Source: Maricaulis parjimensis
Lineage (GTDB): Bacteria > Pseudomonadota > Alphaproteobacteria > Caulobacterales > Maricaulaceae
Reading direction: 5' to 3'
NCBI RefSeq assembly: GCF_016817355.1
Contig: NZ_JADOTT010000003.1
Location: 342,753 to 406,752, forward strand
DNA: 64,000 nucleotides
Shown: positions 53,083 through 62,064 of the stretch, one piece after another
Layout: each line of letters begins with the position of its first letter
Position numbering within the stretch: the first letter of the stretch is position 1
Notes under the pieces: model-generated
The model's database searches: none
What the model was told of the DNA's origin: nothing
The model's input: the letters and a program-made list of their open reading frames with translations, nothing else
Made by a program: the position numbers and the translations under genes

Positions 53083-53978
53083 CCGGACACAGCGTGTCCA
53101 CGCCGGAGCCTGAACGGGCTCCGGCGCGGCACCTGCTGGCCCAGCAGGATCGCCGCGAAGACCAGGACGGCACCCAGAGCTTGAAGCAGGGTGAAGCTTT
53201 CCTCCAGAACCCACCATCCCAGAAGCACGGCTGTGAGCGGGCTGAGAAAGCCCAGAACGGACACGGCTGAAGGTTCAATCCGGGCGACACCACGAAACCA
53301 GAGCGCATAGCTGGCCGCTGCACCGATTAGGCCGAGCCAGGCCAGTCCGGCCAGGTGCTGTCCGGTGACCGGTGGCAAGCCGGGCTCAAAGATCAGGGCC
53401 AATGGTAAAAGCAGCAGCCCGCCGGCCAGCAATTGCCAGGCCGTGAAGGTCAGCAGGGGCGTGTCTCCCCTCAGCTTGCGGCTGTAGACCGTGCCGGCGG
53501 CCATGGAGGCCGCACCGATCAGGGCTGCCGCCACGCCGATCAGGTCCAGCCGGGCCGCAGCCGTCAGCGCGATCATCGCGACACCGGCCAATCCGGTCAG
53601 TCCGGCCAGAAGCGCGGTGCGCCTGATAGGTGTTCCCAGCGCACCGCGGGCGATGAAGACGACCAGCAGGGCCTGGCTGGCTCCGAGCGTGGCAGCCACG
53701 CCACCGGGCAGCCGGTAGGCCGCGATGAAGAGACAGGTCCAGAACAGTGCGAAATTCAACCCGCCCAGAGCCAGCAGGCCCGGCCATTGGGACAGGGTGG
53801 GAAGGCGGCGTACAAACACCAGCAGGAGCAGGCCGGCGGGAAGGGCCCGCAGCAGCGCAATGGTCAGCGGCACGCCGGCCGGAAGCATGGTCTGTGTGAC
53901 GAGATAGGTGGAACCCCAGACCAGGGGGGCCAGAGCCGTGGCGCCCAGCAGGGACAGGTCGGGTCTTGCCGCACGCAT
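52989..53978 (-). CDS. EamA-family drug/metabolite transporter
   Basis: This 329-residue protein has ten membrane helices in two EamA halves (start LAPLVWGSTYLVTQTML, second half SYALWFRGVARIEPSAVSVLGFLSPLTAVLLGW), like RhaT/YdcZ-type exporters. The C-terminal 45 residues are basic and probably cytosolic; their coding bases run antisense into the MFS gene. ATG 53978 follows GGGGAGTGAG, within the end of the cyclase gene, so it is in that operon. Confidence 0.86.
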   Translation of the reverse strand: MRAARPDLSLLGATALAPLVWGSTYLVTQTMLPAGVPLTIALLRALPAGLLLLVFVRRLPTLSQWPGLLALGGLNFALFWTCLFIAAYRLPGGVAATLGASQALLVVFIARGALGTPIRRTALLAGLTGLAGVAMIALTAAARLDLIGVAAALIGAASMAAGTVYSRKLRGDTPLLTFTAWQLLAGGLLLLPLALIFEPGLPPVTGQHLAGLAWLGLIGAAASYALWFRGVARIEPSAVSVLGFLSPLTAVLLGWWVLEESFTLLQALGAVLVFAAILLGQQVPRRSPFRLRRGHAVSGQTSTSSRRVREASQKAGRARRPIRPIATKE

Positions 53979-53981
53979 GGC

Positions 53982-54980
53982 TCACTCCCCGGCCGGACGC
54001 AGGGGCAGGGCGACAGGCCGCATCGGTGCCGCATCCGCGCCCCGCAGGCGCAGACCACCGCCAATGAAGGCAAACTCGTAGACCTGATCGCGAGCCAGTT
54101 CCTCCAGATTGACCAGTTCGAGGATCGGCGTGCCTTGTTCTGCCAGAAGATAGGTATGGACCGGGACGTAATTGGTGTCGGTTTCCGAGGGGAAGGCTTC
54201 GAAGCTCAGATTGTCAGCCCCGACCACCATCGCACCGCCCGTTTCGACCAGATATCGGGCGGCCTCCAGACCCAGGCCTGGCGCGTTGTTCATGAAGTTC
54301 GCGGCCGTCTCATAATCCTGCATGCGTCCGGTCCGGATCAGCACGATGTCACCCGTCTGCAATTGCGTACCCTGGCGGGCCAGGGCCAGCCGCAGGTCCC
54401 GCTCGGTGACCCGGTAATTATCGGCCAGCTGTTCGACGCCCAATGCAGCCGGCAGATCGATCAGCACGCCACGGGCAATAAGGGTTGGCAGGCGTTCCGC
54501 GCCGGCGGCCTGCCAGCCGCGATCCCCCAAATGCGTGTCGGCGTGAAAACCGTTCCAGATCTGCCCGTCCAGTCCGAAATGGGCCAGCGTGTCGATATGC
54601 GTTCCGGTATGCGTGTACATGGAGATCGCGCTGCCGGAATAGCTGACATGGTCATTCATGGGGGCGCCGACGCCGAGCGGATCATCGATCTGTGTGCCCC
54701 GTGGCGTATGTGTCATCCAAATCCGGTAGTGCGGATCACCGGCGGCCTGCCAGCTTGGCATGCCGATGAAATACTCCACCGACAGGTCATAGCTTTCTCC
54801 GCCTTCGATCCGCGCCAGAATTGCGGCCCGGCTGGTCTCGGTCATCAGATTGAGCCGGCCGATCTCGTCATCCGGCCCCCAGGGGCTGCTCCCGACCGAC
54901 TGGGCGTGTGTGGCCGCGCTGGCCAGGAGCGAGAAGGCAAGGGCGATTGGCAGGGGCGTATGGGGCAGGGATTTCGGCAT
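53982..54980 (-). CDS. Exported cyclase-family protein (kynurenine formamidase-like)
   Basis: This 332-residue protein has a signal peptide (PLPIALAFSLLASAATHA) and a cyclase domain with the metal motif HTGTHIDTLAHF and later GDIVLIRTGR. The family covers formamidase- and polyketide-cyclase-type hydrolases; location and substrate suggest a periplasmic enzyme, but the substrate is unknown. ATG 54980 follows GGAGG. It is divergent from a LysR regulator gene 98 bases away and probably regulated by it; the EamA gene lies downstream. Confidence 0.85.
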   Translation of the reverse strand: MPKSLPHTPLPIALAFSLLASAATHAQSVGSSPWGPDDEIGRLNLMTETSRAAILARIEGGESYDLSVEYFIGMPSWQAAGDPHYRIWMTHTPRGTQIDDPLGVGAPMNDHVSYSGSAISMYTHTGTHIDTLAHFGLDGQIWNGFHADTHLGDRGWQAAGAERLPTLIARGVLIDLPAALGVEQLADNYRVTERDLRLALARQGTQLQTGDIVLIRTGRMQDYETAANFMNNAPGLGLEAARYLVETGGAMVVGADNLSFEAFPSETDTNYVPVHTYLLAEQGTPILELVNLEELARDQVYEFAFIGGGLRLRGADAAPMRPVALPLRPAGE

Positions 54981-55029
54981 GACGGCCTCCGTTTGAAACA
55001 AGGCCGTCAGGATCATCTCTTTACTCGTG

Positions 55030-55066
55030 GGTGATAATTCTTCTATTTGTGCAATAACTATTCACC
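55030..55066. promoter_or_regulatory. Candidate LysR operator between cyclase and regulator genes
   Basis: GGTGATA and TATTCACC form an imperfect dyad 37 bases long in the short divergent region, 12 bases before the regulator start. Divergent placement is typical for LysR autoregulation; binding is not shown. Confidence 0.4.
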
Positions 55067-55077
55067 ATGGGTGCAAA

Positions 55078-55983
55078 ATGGATCGATATGTCGCCTTGTC
55101 CGTTTTCCGGCGCGTGATCGAGTGTGACGGTTTCAGCGCGGCGGCCCGGGATCTGGGCTATTCCAACGCAGCGGTCAGCAAGATCATCAAGGACCTGGAG
55201 GCGGATCTCGGGGCGCCCCTGATCGTGCGGACCACGCGTTCGCTCAGCCTGACCGATATTGGTCAGGCCTATTTCGACCGGGCCTGCCGCCTACTGGATG
55301 ACTGGGCCGACATGGATGAGGCCGCCCGGGCATCGGGCAATGAGCCGCGCGGCTTGTTGCGGGTGAGCCTGCCCATGTCCCTCGGCGTGATCCAGCTTTC
55401 CGCCGTCATTGCGGACTTCTCGGCGCGCTATCCGCAGATCCGGATCGATCTGGAATTGGGTGATCGCTATGTCGACCTGGTCGGCGAGGGGTTCGATCTT
55501 GCGATCCGGGGCGGCGGGCTTCAGGATTCCAGCTTGCGGGCCCGCAAGCTGATGGCGATCGAACGCGGCGTCTGCGCAGCTCCCGCCTATCTGGAGGCCC
55601 GCGGCCGGCCTGAAACGCCCGCCGAGCTGACGCAGCATGAAGCGCTCATCTTCACCCTCGCCGCCCAGCCGCATGCATGGACACTGGAAAGCGGAGGCGC
55701 ACGCGAAAGCGTGTCCGTGAAGGGGCGTTTCCGCGCCAATAATTCGCTCGCCCTGCGGGATGCGGCGATCGCGGGCAGCGGATTGGCGTTCATTCCGCTC
55801 ATCTATGCCCGCGAAGCGATGGCCGCGGGGCACCTTGTACGGGTCCTGCCGGACTGGTCCGGCGAGACCCAGCATCTGTACGGCGTCTACCCGGCCCACC
55901 GCGAAACATCCCGCAAGCTTCGTCTCTTCCTCGATTTCCTGGTCGACAGCCTCGGTGGTCTCACGGGGCGGGAGCGGGCGTGA
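55078..55983 (+). CDS. LysR-family transcriptional regulator
   Basis: This 301-residue protein has an N-terminal winged helix-turn-helix (FRRVIECDGFSAAARDLGYSNAAVSKIIKDLEADLG) and a periplasmic-binding-like effector domain (residues 90-290). It belongs to the CrgA/DsdC-like subgroup with short linker SLPMSLGVIQLSAVIADF. It is transcribed divergently from the cyclase-EamA operon, which it probably controls. ATG 55078 was chosen because HTH conservation starts at residue 3. Confidence 0.9.
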   Translation: MDRYVALSVFRRVIECDGFSAAARDLGYSNAAVSKIIKDLEADLGAPLIVRTTRSLSLTDIGQAYFDRACRLLDDWADMDEAARASGNEPRGLLRVSLPMSLGVIQLSAVIADFSARYPQIRIDLELGDRYVDLVGEGFDLAIRGGGLQDSSLRARKLMAIERGVCAAPAYLEARGRPETPAELTQHEALIFTLAAQPHAWTLESGGARESVSVKGRFRANNSLALRDAAIAGSGLAFIPLIYAREAMAAGHLVRVLPDWSGETQHLYGVYPAHRETSRKLRLFLDFLVDSLGGLTGRERA

Positions 55984-56081
55984 TTGTTCAGTTCTGGTGA
56001 AAAGAGATGGCAGTCATTCGCCAATTATTCCCGGAACTGACATGACCTATCTGTCGGGCCTCACCCAGGAGGACCCGCATC

Positions 56082-56717
56082 ATGATCACCATTTCCGTCG
56101 CCTATCACTCCGGCTATGGGCACACCGCGGCGCTCGCCGATGCGGCCGGGCAGGGGATCGAAACCCACCCCCAGGCGGTTGCGCATCAGATTGATGTCAG
56201 CCAGATGGATGAAACGGCCTGGCAAACGCTCCACCGGTCCGACGCCATCATGTTCGGCTCGCCAACCTATATGGGCGCCGTCTCCGGCCCGTTCAAAGCC
56301 TTCATGGATGAGTCTTCGCGCATCTGGTCCGAACGCGGCTGGCAGAACAAGCTGGCGGCCGGCTTCACCGTGTCGAGCTCCCAGGCCGGCGACAAGTTTG
56401 CCACGCTCAGCCAGCTGGCGACCTTTGCCGCCCAGCACGGCATGATCTGGGTCAGCCTGGGGCTTCTGCCGGGCAATAATTCGTCTGCCGGGTCTGTCGA
56501 GGACATCAACCGGATCGGCGGGTCTCTCGGCGCCATGGCCCAGGCAAACAATGATCAGGGCGGCGATCTGGCCCCGCCTGCATCAGACCGGATGACGACC
56601 GGCCTGCTGGGCGCCCGCCTGGCCGAGCTGACAGCCCAGTTCAAGGCGGGCTCCAACATTGTCTGGATCGACGCGCCGGCCCGCACGCCGGCCAATGCCG
56701 CTCCGGCGGATGCCTAG
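56082..56717 (+). CDS. Flavodoxin-family (NADPH-dependent FMN reductase/WrbA-like) protein
   Basis: This 211-residue flavodoxin-fold protein has an FMN phosphate loop SGYGHTAALADAA near residue 10, FGSPTYMGAVSGPFKAFMDES and a late GNNSSAGS. It is similar to WrbA-type quinone reductases, and its activity may be quinone or nitro-group reduction. ATG 56082 follows AGGAGGACC. It lies after the LysR gene, on the same strand, with 98 bases between; co-regulation is unproved. Confidence 0.82.
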   Translation: MITISVAYHSGYGHTAALADAAGQGIETHPQAVAHQIDVSQMDETAWQTLHRSDAIMFGSPTYMGAVSGPFKAFMDESSRIWSERGWQNKLAAGFTVSSSQAGDKFATLSQLATFAAQHGMIWVSLGLLPGNNSSAGSVEDINRIGGSLGAMAQANNDQGGDLAPPASDRMTTGLLGARLAELTAQFKAGSNIVWIDAPARTPANAAPADA

Positions 56718-56759
56718 CCAGGGCAAAGCCGCATGGCGGCGTGCGCGCGGCGGTCCGGA

Positions 56760-58604
56760 CTAGCCCTCCGGTTCGGATTCGCCGCGCAATTGCGCTTCCA
56801 TGAGGTCGCGCATTTCCTTGGCCTTGGCGGTATATTCCGGGTTGAGATGATTGGGTTCGCCCAGCCTGTGCAGTTCGGCAAGCTCGATCATCGAGCGGCG
56901 GTCCAGCGCTTCGAAGGTTCGGGTTTTCTGTTCGGCGTCTTCCCGGTTCAGGCCAAGGGCTTCCAGAGCCGAGCGCCCGGCCCGCAGCGAGCTGTCATAA
57001 GTCTCCCGGATGATGTCCCGGCAGCCGGCCGCATAAAGTTCATAGACATGAAAACGGTCGAAGGCCCGCGCGATAACGTGGACCTCGGGATGGTGCCGCG
57101 CCACATACCCCACCAGTTCGGTCGTCTGATCCTTGTCGTCGATGGCGATCACAAGCAGGCGGGCCCGCTCGATCCCTGCGGCCTTGAGCAAGTCCGGCCG
57201 CGTTGCATCCCCGAAATAGACCCGGATGTCGTAGGCGCGCAGGATTTCCAGTTGTTCGGAGGAATAGTCGATCACCGTCGTCTCATAGCCCAGCCCCCGC
57301 AGCATTCGGTTCACGATCCCGCCGAAACGGCCATGCCCGGCAATGATCACTTCGCATTCCTGTTCGATCGCATCCGCCTTGCGCTTCTGGCCGTGCAGGA
57401 AGCGCGGTGCGATCAGCTTTTCATGCGCGATGAAAAGAAGCGGTGTGATCAGCATGGACAGGGCGACGACCAGAAGGAGCGGGTCGGCTATGGCGTCCGG
57501 CAAGACGCCCTGGCCCACCGTGAAGGCCAGCAGGACGAAACCGAATTCCCCGGCTTGCGCCAGTCCCAAAGCGAACAGCCAGCGATCCGCGCCCTTGATC
57601 TGGAAGATCAGGCTGAGCACCAAGAGGACGAGGGCTTTCAGCAGGATCAAGCCCAGGGTCAGACCCAGGATCAGGCCCAGTTCGCTGTAAAGAAGCGCGA
57701 AATTGATGCTGGCTCCGACGGTGATGAAGAAGACGCCCAGCAGCAGGCCCCGGAAGGGCTCGATATCGGATTCCAGCTCGTGCCGGTATTCGCTTTCCGC
57801 CAGCATCACACCGGCCAGGAAGGTGCCCAGGGCCGGAGACAGGCCGACCAGGCTCATCAGCAGGGCTACCCCGACCACCATCATCAGCGCCGTAGCCGTG
57901 AACAATTCGCGCACCCGCGTCGCTGCAATCCAGCGGAAGATCGGGGCGGCGAGTCGGCGCCCGATGAAGATCACGGCGGCAATGGCTGCAATCGTCACCA
58001 GTCCGGCCTGCCAGGCATTCAATCCCGCCACCAGGCTCAGCCCACCGCCATGCCCGTCATCCGCTGCGCCATGATGGGCCGCCGCCAGGTCGATCGTGGC
58101 CAGCAGCGGCAGCAGGGCCAGCATCGGGATGACGGCGATGTCCTGGAACAGCAGAACGGCAAAACCGGCCTGGCCGCCATCCTGGCGCATCAGTCCCTTC
58201 TCGTTCAGCGTCTGCAGGACGATGGCGGTGGAGGACAGGCAAAGGACCAGCCCGATGGCCAGCGAGACCTGCCAGGACATGCCAAAGGCGAGGGCCACGG
58301 CGGCGACGGCCAGTGTGGTGATTGCGACCTGAAGTCCGCCCAGGCCCAACAACCGCGTCCGCATCCGCCAGAGCAGGTCAGGCTGCAGCTCCAGCCCGAC
58401 CAGAAAGAGCATGATCACCACACCGAATTCGGCTAGGTGCTGGATCGCTTCCACATCCACATCCAGCCATTGCAGCAAGGGGCTCAGCGCAATCCCCGCC
58501 AGCAGATAGCCCAGGACCGAACCCAGTCCGAGCCGCGTCGCAATCGGCACCGCAATCACCCCGCCGCACAGCAGGATGAAGATCAAAAGCAGATGATCCG
58601 TCAT
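56760..58604 (-). CDS. Kef-type monovalent cation:proton antiporter (second copy)
   Basis: This 614-residue CPA2 antiporter has the same plan as the copy at 18403-20268: membrane domain (GLGSVLGYLLAGIALSPLL, SLVGLSPALGTFLAGVMLAESEYRHEL) and TrkA-N domain beginning VIIAGHGRFGGIVNRML. An acidic/Arg-rich C-terminal tail follows. It should exchange K+ or Na+ for H+. ATG 58604 follows GGGGAGG. The in-frame extension to 58745 runs through a repeat region and was rejected. Confidence 0.9.
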   Translation of the reverse strand: MTDHLLLIFILLCGGVIAVPIATRLGLGSVLGYLLAGIALSPLLQWLDVDVEAIQHLAEFGVVIMLFLVGLELQPDLLWRMRTRLLGLGGLQVAITTLAVAAVALAFGMSWQVSLAIGLVLCLSSTAIVLQTLNEKGLMRQDGGQAGFAVLLFQDIAVIPMLALLPLLATIDLAAAHHGAADDGHGGGLSLVAGLNAWQAGLVTIAAIAAVIFIGRRLAAPIFRWIAATRVRELFTATALMMVVGVALLMSLVGLSPALGTFLAGVMLAESEYRHELESDIEPFRGLLLGVFFITVGASINFALLYSELGLILGLTLGLILLKALVLLVLSLIFQIKGADRWLFALGLAQAGEFGFVLLAFTVGQGVLPDAIADPLLLVVALSMLITPLLFIAHEKLIAPRFLHGQKRKADAIEQECEVIIAGHGRFGGIVNRMLRGLGYETTVIDYSSEQLEILRAYDIRVYFGDATRPDLLKAAGIERARLLVIAIDDKDQTTELVGYVARHHPEVHVIARAFDRFHVYELYAAGCRDIIRETYDSSLRAGRSALEALGLNREDAEQKTRTFEALDRRSMIELAELHRLGEPNHLNPEYTAKAKEMRDLMEAQLRGESEPEG

Positions 58605-59396
58605 GAAACAGCGCCTCCCCAGCTCCGCCCCGGACTGTCGCACAGGACAACCGGTAAGGCACAGGGGAGGGGAGGAGGTAGAGGAGAACCGGGCTAGATA
58701 CCGATCAGCGCCAAAAAAAACAGGGACACCAAAAAACAGGGACACATACCAATTGTGGCCCCAAATTCAGGTTTACATGGCCCGAGTCGAGGCCTTTCGA
58801 GAGCGTGTGCGAGAACGCAGATTCAAAGGGTGTGTTTCCGCTGGCGTGTCATTTCCGATCTCGGGCGAGGCGCTCGGGCCTACCTCGTCCCGGACGACGC
58901 AGCGCCATGCGCATTTGGGTGATGACCCTGTGCGAGAGGCCGTTGCGTTGACGGGGGCGCTGATCGGGGATGTGGTCAAGGGGACCTAGAGGCTGCGTGA
59001 TGCTTGGACAAACTTATCCAGAATAGAGCAGCACGCTTTTCTCAAGAATGTCGGGTTCGGTGAAGTCGAGACACTCTCAAATCTGGTAAAATACTGGATT
59101 GCTTGTGATTTTATGACCCTTTCTTGTCCGGCTTTGTTCAGGGCGCGTTGGAGTGTTCGCGTGTCCTTTCCGTACTTGTACGGCAGCGGCCGAAGGCTTG
59201 TTCATGGCCTCTGATCGCAGAGCGCGGAAACTGCTATTGTTGAAAACGAGTTTCGCACTGTGATGGTCAGCGCCAGAAATGCTGCAAGCGCCGCATAAAA
59301 TGCCTCTCGACCCGCTTAATTAAATGATTAAAGTACGTGGTAACGCGCCGAAGAGCGTGAAAAATCGGTTTAATCACAAATGAAGGGGAGAAACTG
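58605..59396. other. 792-base gene-poor region with insertion-remnant-like repeats
   Basis: No gene is supported here. At 58711-58745 two direct repeats of AAAAACAGGGACAC (with CC before) occur in tandem, a sequence pattern often found beside REP-associated transposase genes. The frame 58777-58989 (MARVEAFRERVRERRFKG start, 70 residues) may be a decayed remnant. From 59000 on the DNA is AT-richer and runs to the TonB-receptor promoter; TTAATTAAATGATTAA at about 59317 is palindromic-like but not a perfect CtrA box. Confidence 0.5.
58711..58745 (+). repeat. Tandem direct repeat of AAAAACAGGGACAC
   Basis: CCAAAAAAAACAGGGACAC (58711-58729) and CCAAAAAACAGGGACAC (58729-58745) are back-to-back direct copies differing in the length of the A-run. 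Their outer partner, in inverted orientation, is not found nearby. Confidence 0.75.
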
Positions 59397-61736
59397 ATGA
59401 AACTGGGAGTTTGTCAGTCCTTGTTGGCCGGGGCGAGCGTGATCGCACTGGTGTCTGGTGCCGCCTGGGCCCAGGATGATGACACGGCGCCGCGCGGTTC
59501 GGTGCAGCGTGTCATGGATGTTATTACTGTCACGGCCACAAAGCGCCCTGATGCGGAAGATGTGCAGGACGTTCCGGTCTCGGTGTCCGCTTTCAATGCC
59601 GACACGCTGGATGCGCTGAATGTTCGCAGCCTGGAAAGCCTCAGCTTTTCCGCGCCAAACGTCTCTTTGGACGATATCGGCACGGCCCGCGGTACCGCCA
59701 ATTTCTCGATCCGTGGTTTGGGCGTGAACTCGTCCATTCCGTCCATCGATCCGACCGTCGGCGTCTTCGTGGACGGCGTTTATATCGGCGTGAATAACGG
59801 CCTCGTCTTCGACATGTTCGATCTCGACTCCGTCGAGATTCTGCGCGGACCCCAGGGGCTGCTCTTTGGCCGGAACACGACCGGTGGTGCCGTTCTCATC
59901 AATACGGGTTCGCCCACTGACGAACTTGAAGCCGGTCTGCGGATCGCCATCGACGGCCCGATCGATGATGGCCGTGGCGGATGGAACCGGACGGCGCAGG
60001 CCTATATCTCCGGTCCGATTGTTGAGGGCCGGCTGAATGGCCGCCTTGCCATGTATGCCAACAGCGATGATGGCTATTTCACCAATCTGGCGACGGGTGA
60101 TGACCACGGCGCAGCCGATATGAGCGTCATCCGCGGTTCCCTGGAATGGATGCCGTCCGACACGGTGACTTTCCTGGGCCGGATCGAGTTCTCCGAAGGC
60201 AGCGGTGATGGCCCGGCCGGCCAGAACCGGGGCGTGTATGAACGCGACACCTTCAATATCGCCATCGATGAACCGGGCAATTACGGTTTCGAGGGGATTC
60301 TCGGCTCGCTGCGCACCGATATCGATGTCGATTTCGGCAACGGCCAGATCACCAATATCTTCGGTTATCGCAGCTATGAAACGGAAGCGGGCGCCGGCGA
60401 TATCGACGCCCTGCCGCTCTTCCTCTTCCACTCGATCGCCGAGCTGTCGCAGGAGCAGGTATCCAACGAGTTGCGCTATGCGGGCACGTTTGGCCGGGCT
60501 GATGTGACGACGGGCCTGTATTACTTCAACCAGGATCTGTCCTACACGGAGATTCGTGATCTTCCGCCGCTTTCGCCGCTGACCTTCTATGGCGGTGGCC
60601 GGCAGGACCACACGGTTTACGGTGTCTTCGCCCAGATCGACTGGAACTTTACCGACAACTTCATCGGTACGGTTGGCCTTCGCTATTCCAGCGAAGAGAA
60701 GGACGCCCAGATCACCTATATCCGGCCGCGCCCGGCCTGTTCGGTGGTGGGCGGGACCTGTCCGTCCACGGGCACCAATCCTTTCATTCCTACCGAGAAC
60801 AATGGCTTCGAGGATGGGGATGAATGGTCCAATGTGACCCCGCGTCTGGGCTTCCAGTACTTCTTCTCGGACAACACGAATGTGTTCGGTAATTACACGC
60901 GCGGCTTCCGCTCGGGTGGTTACAATTTCCGGATCACGGCACCGGCCGCGTTCGAGGCTTTCGTCGCGAATACCGGTTCCTTCTCCTTCGACGAGGAATC
61001 CGTGGACAGTTACGAGCTTGGCTTCCGGCACCAGACGGAAGATGGCCGTGGCCAGATCAGTGCCGGTCTCTACATGACCGAGATTGCGGACATGCAGCGC
61101 GAGGTGAATGCCTCCAGTGCGACGTCCGGTGTCGTCCAGACGATCCTGAACACGGCGGATGCCACCATTCGGGGCCTGGAGCTGGAAGGCCGCTGGGCTC
61201 TGACCGACACGCTCCTTCTGACGGGTAATCTGGGGCTGATCGACGCCGAGTATGACTCGGTCATCTACAACATCTCGTCCGACCCGGGCGGGCTGATCAA
61301 TGATGAGGATCTGGCGCTGGCTCTTCCGCGTGTGCCGGAGACCACGTGGGGCATCGGCTTGTTGCATGACATGGACCTCGGTGACAGCGGCGCCGTCTCC
61401 ACCCGTGTCAGCTTCCAGCATCGCGATGAGATCGCCTACACCGACAATAATTTCGGTTGGGTGCAGGATGCGGACATGCTGTCGGCCAACATGACTTGGT
61501 ACACGCCCTGGAATGGTGTGGCCCTGTCGGTCTACGGCAATAACCTTCTTGATGAAGTTCAGGCCGGTAACGACACCCAGCTGCCCTTCGGTGGTTCGCT
61601 GGCGCCCTTCGTTCCGGGCGGTCAAAACCTTTCGACTGGCGTGAATGTTCCCTTCGGCGAGTATCCGGCTGTGGGTACATTCTCACCGCTCAAGAAGGGC
61701 CGTGTTGTCGGATTTGAGCTGACCATCCGTCGCTGA
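59397..61736 (+). CDS. TonB-dependent receptor
   Basis: This 779-residue outer-membrane receptor has a signal peptide (SLLAGASVIALVSGAAWA), a TonB-box-like DVITVTATKR, a plug domain (about residues 50-165: PNVSLDDIGTARG, FVDGVYIG, VEILRGPQGLLFGRNTTGG) and a 22-stranded barrel ending in an aromatic-Arg C-terminus (VGFELTIRR). It imports an iron complex, vitamin or carbohydrate oligomer; ligand unknown. ATG 59397 follows AAGGGGAG. It is a single-gene unit with a long upstream region. Confidence 0.93.
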   Translation: MKLGVCQSLLAGASVIALVSGAAWAQDDDTAPRGSVQRVMDVITVTATKRPDAEDVQDVPVSVSAFNADTLDALNVRSLESLSFSAPNVSLDDIGTARGTANFSIRGLGVNSSIPSIDPTVGVFVDGVYIGVNNGLVFDMFDLDSVEILRGPQGLLFGRNTTGGAVLINTGSPTDELEAGLRIAIDGPIDDGRGGWNRTAQAYISGPIVEGRLNGRLAMYANSDDGYFTNLATGDDHGAADMSVIRGSLEWMPSDTVTFLGRIEFSEGSGDGPAGQNRGVYERDTFNIAIDEPGNYGFEGILGSLRTDIDVDFGNGQITNIFGYRSYETEAGAGDIDALPLFLFHSIAELSQEQVSNELRYAGTFGRADVTTGLYYFNQDLSYTEIRDLPPLSPLTFYGGGRQDHTVYGVFAQIDWNFTDNFIGTVGLRYSSEEKDAQITYIRPRPACSVVGGTCPSTGTNPFIPTENNGFEDGDEWSNVTPRLGFQYFFSDNTNVFGNYTRGFRSGGYNFRITAPAAFEAFVANTGSFSFDEESVDSYELGFRHQTEDGRGQISAGLYMTEIADMQREVNASSATSGVVQTILNTADATIRGLELEGRWALTDTLLLTGNLGLIDAEYDSVIYNISSDPGGLINDEDLALALPRVPETTWGIGLLHDMDLGDSGAVSTRVSFQHRDEIAYTDNNFGWVQDADMLSANMTWYTPWNGVALSVYGNNLLDEVQAGNDTQLPFGGSLAPFVPGGQNLSTGVNVPFGEYPAVGTFSPLKKGRVVGFELTIRR

Positions 61737-62064
61737 TTTCCGGACCGGGCTTGTGGAAGCGGGTGTGTTGGACACCGGCTTCTGCAGTGCCGGGGCCGGA
61801 CGGGAGGGTTGACCGTTTTTCCTCCCGGGCGAACGTCCGACCACCGCCGGTTTCCCGGCACACGAACGCCCGGCTGTTGGATCAGCCGGGCGTTTCCTGT
61901 GTCTGGTCCTGGGTGGGCACTCGGCCAATTGTATTCAGACGCCCGTCCCGCGATTGTTCAAAGGCCTGGGGTCAGCCGGCAGAGGGGCTGCCAAATGGTG
62001 ACCTTGACGATCGAGCCATGGGCCTGCCGCAACGGAGTCAGGCCGGATGGGGTGCGGCTTCGCG
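61737..62064. other. 328-base region between TonB receptor and GMC oxidoreductase genes
   Basis: No gene is supported here. It contains the terminator hairpin at 61865-61896 and otherwise GC-rich, unstructured sequence; the two genes are convergent. Confidence 0.5.
61865..61896 (+). terminator. Terminator candidate after the TonB-receptor gene
   Basis: AACGCCCGGCTG and CAGCCGGGCGTT form a perfect 12-bp stem around TTGGAT, followed by only TCC. The stem is strong, the U-run weak, and the distance from the stop is 128 bases. Confidence 0.6.

Noticed and set aside
53433..55034. Open frame of 533 codons on the plus strand across the EamA and cyclase genes
   Set aside because: It crosses two genes antisense, is Gln/Gly/Arg-rich and contains no domain; both minus-strand genes have convincing motifs.
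56733..58436. Open frame of 567 codons opposite the second Kef antiporter
   Set aside because: Antisense to membrane helices, hence Gln/His/Asp-rich; not a plausible protein.
58777..58989. 70-codon frame as a real gene
   Set aside because: No ribosome-binding site, no family resemblance, and it lies beside repeat remnants; treated as possible decayed sequence.
59317..59332. TTAATTAAATGATTAA as a CtrA box before the TonB receptor
   Set aside because: Spacing between the outer TTAA units is 8, not 7; inner pairs are also wrong. Kept only as AT-rich promoter sequence.
59370..61625. Open frame of 751 codons on the minus strand opposite the TonB receptor
   Set aside because: Same shadow effect in a GC-rich gene; no ribosome-binding site or recognisable motif.
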